NCBI GenBank assembly: GCA_023665905.1
Contig: JAMPDA010000001.1
Location: 124,001 to 188,000 of the forward strand
Source: Roseburia sp.
GTDB lineage: Bacteria; Bacillota; Clostridia; Christensenellales; Pumilibacteraceae
Direction: 5' to 3'
DNA length: 64,000 bases
Part shown: piece after piece, positions 63,811 to 64,000 of the stretch
How the letters are laid out: each line of letters starts with the position of its first letter
Numbering within the stretch: position 1 is the stretch's first letter
Position numbers and translations under genes: made by a program
Notes under the pieces: generated by a model
Databases searched by the model: none
What the model was told of the DNA's origin: nothing
What the model saw: only the letters and a program-made list of their open reading frames with translations

Positions 63811-64000
63811 TTCCCCTCCTAATGCGCTCTGCCGCGTCGCAAATTATTTTTGCAGCTTCCATCGCGTCTGCTGGCGCAGTGTCCGTAAAAAGGCTTATCC
63901 GCACGCAGCTTTCTATCTGTTTGCCGTTTAGCTTCATCGCCTCAAGCACGCGGTTGCCGCGTTTAGAGCCGGAACACGCCGCGCCTTTGCCTATTATGAC
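63800..64000 (-). CDS. Cysteine desulfurase (NifS/IscS family), C-terminal part
   Basis: The reading frame enters from the right edge of the window and ends at TAA 63802-63800, overlapping the start of thiI. The visible 66 residues include IGKGAACSGSKRGNRVLEAM, with the catalytic-loop Cys typical of these pyridoxal phosphate enzymes, and ESCVRISLFTDTAPADAMEA. It would take sulfur from cysteine and pass it to ThiI, like NifZ in Bacillus. The 5' part is outside the window. Confidence 0.88.
   Translation of the reverse strand, partial: VIIGKGAACSGSKRGNRVLEAMKLNGKQIESCVRISLFTDTAPADAMEAAKIICDAAERIRRGNVG

Noticed and set aside
1..64000. tRNA, rRNA or CRISPR arrays
   Set aside because: No cloverleaf with a T-loop GTTCRANYC context, no rRNA-like stretch and no regularly spaced direct repeats were seen.

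Overview
The window is a gene-dense stretch of a chromosome from an endospore-forming member of the Clostridia (Firmicutes/Bacillota) with mid-range GC. The evidence is CtsR-McsA-McsB-ClpC, HrcA with a CIRCE operator, long-form HPF, RNase Y, a T-box leader, the spoIIAA-spoIIAB-sigF-spoVAC-spoVAD-spoVAE cluster and YunB. Vegetative promoters of the TTGACA-17-TATAAT type are easy to see. The species cannot be named from sequence alone; an uncultured gut clostridial lineage is a reasonable guess.

Layout. 1-4800: end of priA, then def-fmt-rsmB-rlmN, then rplS with its own promoter and terminator. 4878-8909: a very large membrane protein that looks like a shortened, catalytically dead relative of cyclic beta-1,2-glucan synthase (NdvB). 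9.0-15.2 kb: an ABC-2 type exporter pair, a Ca2+ P-type ATPase, a dCMP deaminase and a zinc-ribbon membrane protein. 15.27-15.37 kb: a free-standing candidate small RNA with its own promoter and terminator. 15.4-20.0 kb: the CtsR-regulated ctsR-mcsA-mcsB-clpC operon. 20.0-20.25 kb: copy 1 of a hairpin-rich dispersed repeat, followed by hpf, pgi, an HPr-like gene without the active-site His, and an unknown gene. 23.7-25.0 kb (minus strand): GtrA-like protein and glycerophosphodiesterase.

25.2-33.6 kb: lepA-hemW, a small DUF3267-type zincin gene with its own promoter, then hrcA-grpE-dnaK-dnaJ under a CIRCE element. 33.7-37.3 kb: ackA, a ComF-family gene and RNase Y. 37.5-41.8 kb: an AT-richer cassette of one TetR regulator and two half-size ABC transporters, probably acquired. 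41.9-46.3 kb: sporulation block. 46.4-54.5 kb: Phe T-box, pheS-pheT, a U32 peptidase-family gene and mutS2. 54.5-56.2 kb (minus): tmcAL and a coupled unknown gene. 56.2-56.35 kb: repeat copy 2, inverted relative to copy 1. 56.4-60.3 kb: pta, then prmA-rsmE-mtaB. 60.6-62.6 kb: class A penicillin-binding protein. 62.7-64.0 kb (minus): thiI and the end of a cysteine desulfurase gene.

Themes. Protein quality control dominates: ClpC/McsB and DnaK/DnaJ/GrpE with both repressors CtsR and HrcA and their operators. Several genes (lepA, the DUF3267 gene, tetR) start within about 10 nt of a clear -10 box and lack a Shine-Dalgarno sequence, so leaderless mRNAs look common. The Bacillus-type run dnaJ-prmA-rsmE-mtaB is split here: ackA follows dnaJ, while pta precedes prmA 21 kb away. 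No tRNA, rRNA, CRISPR array or insertion sequence was found.
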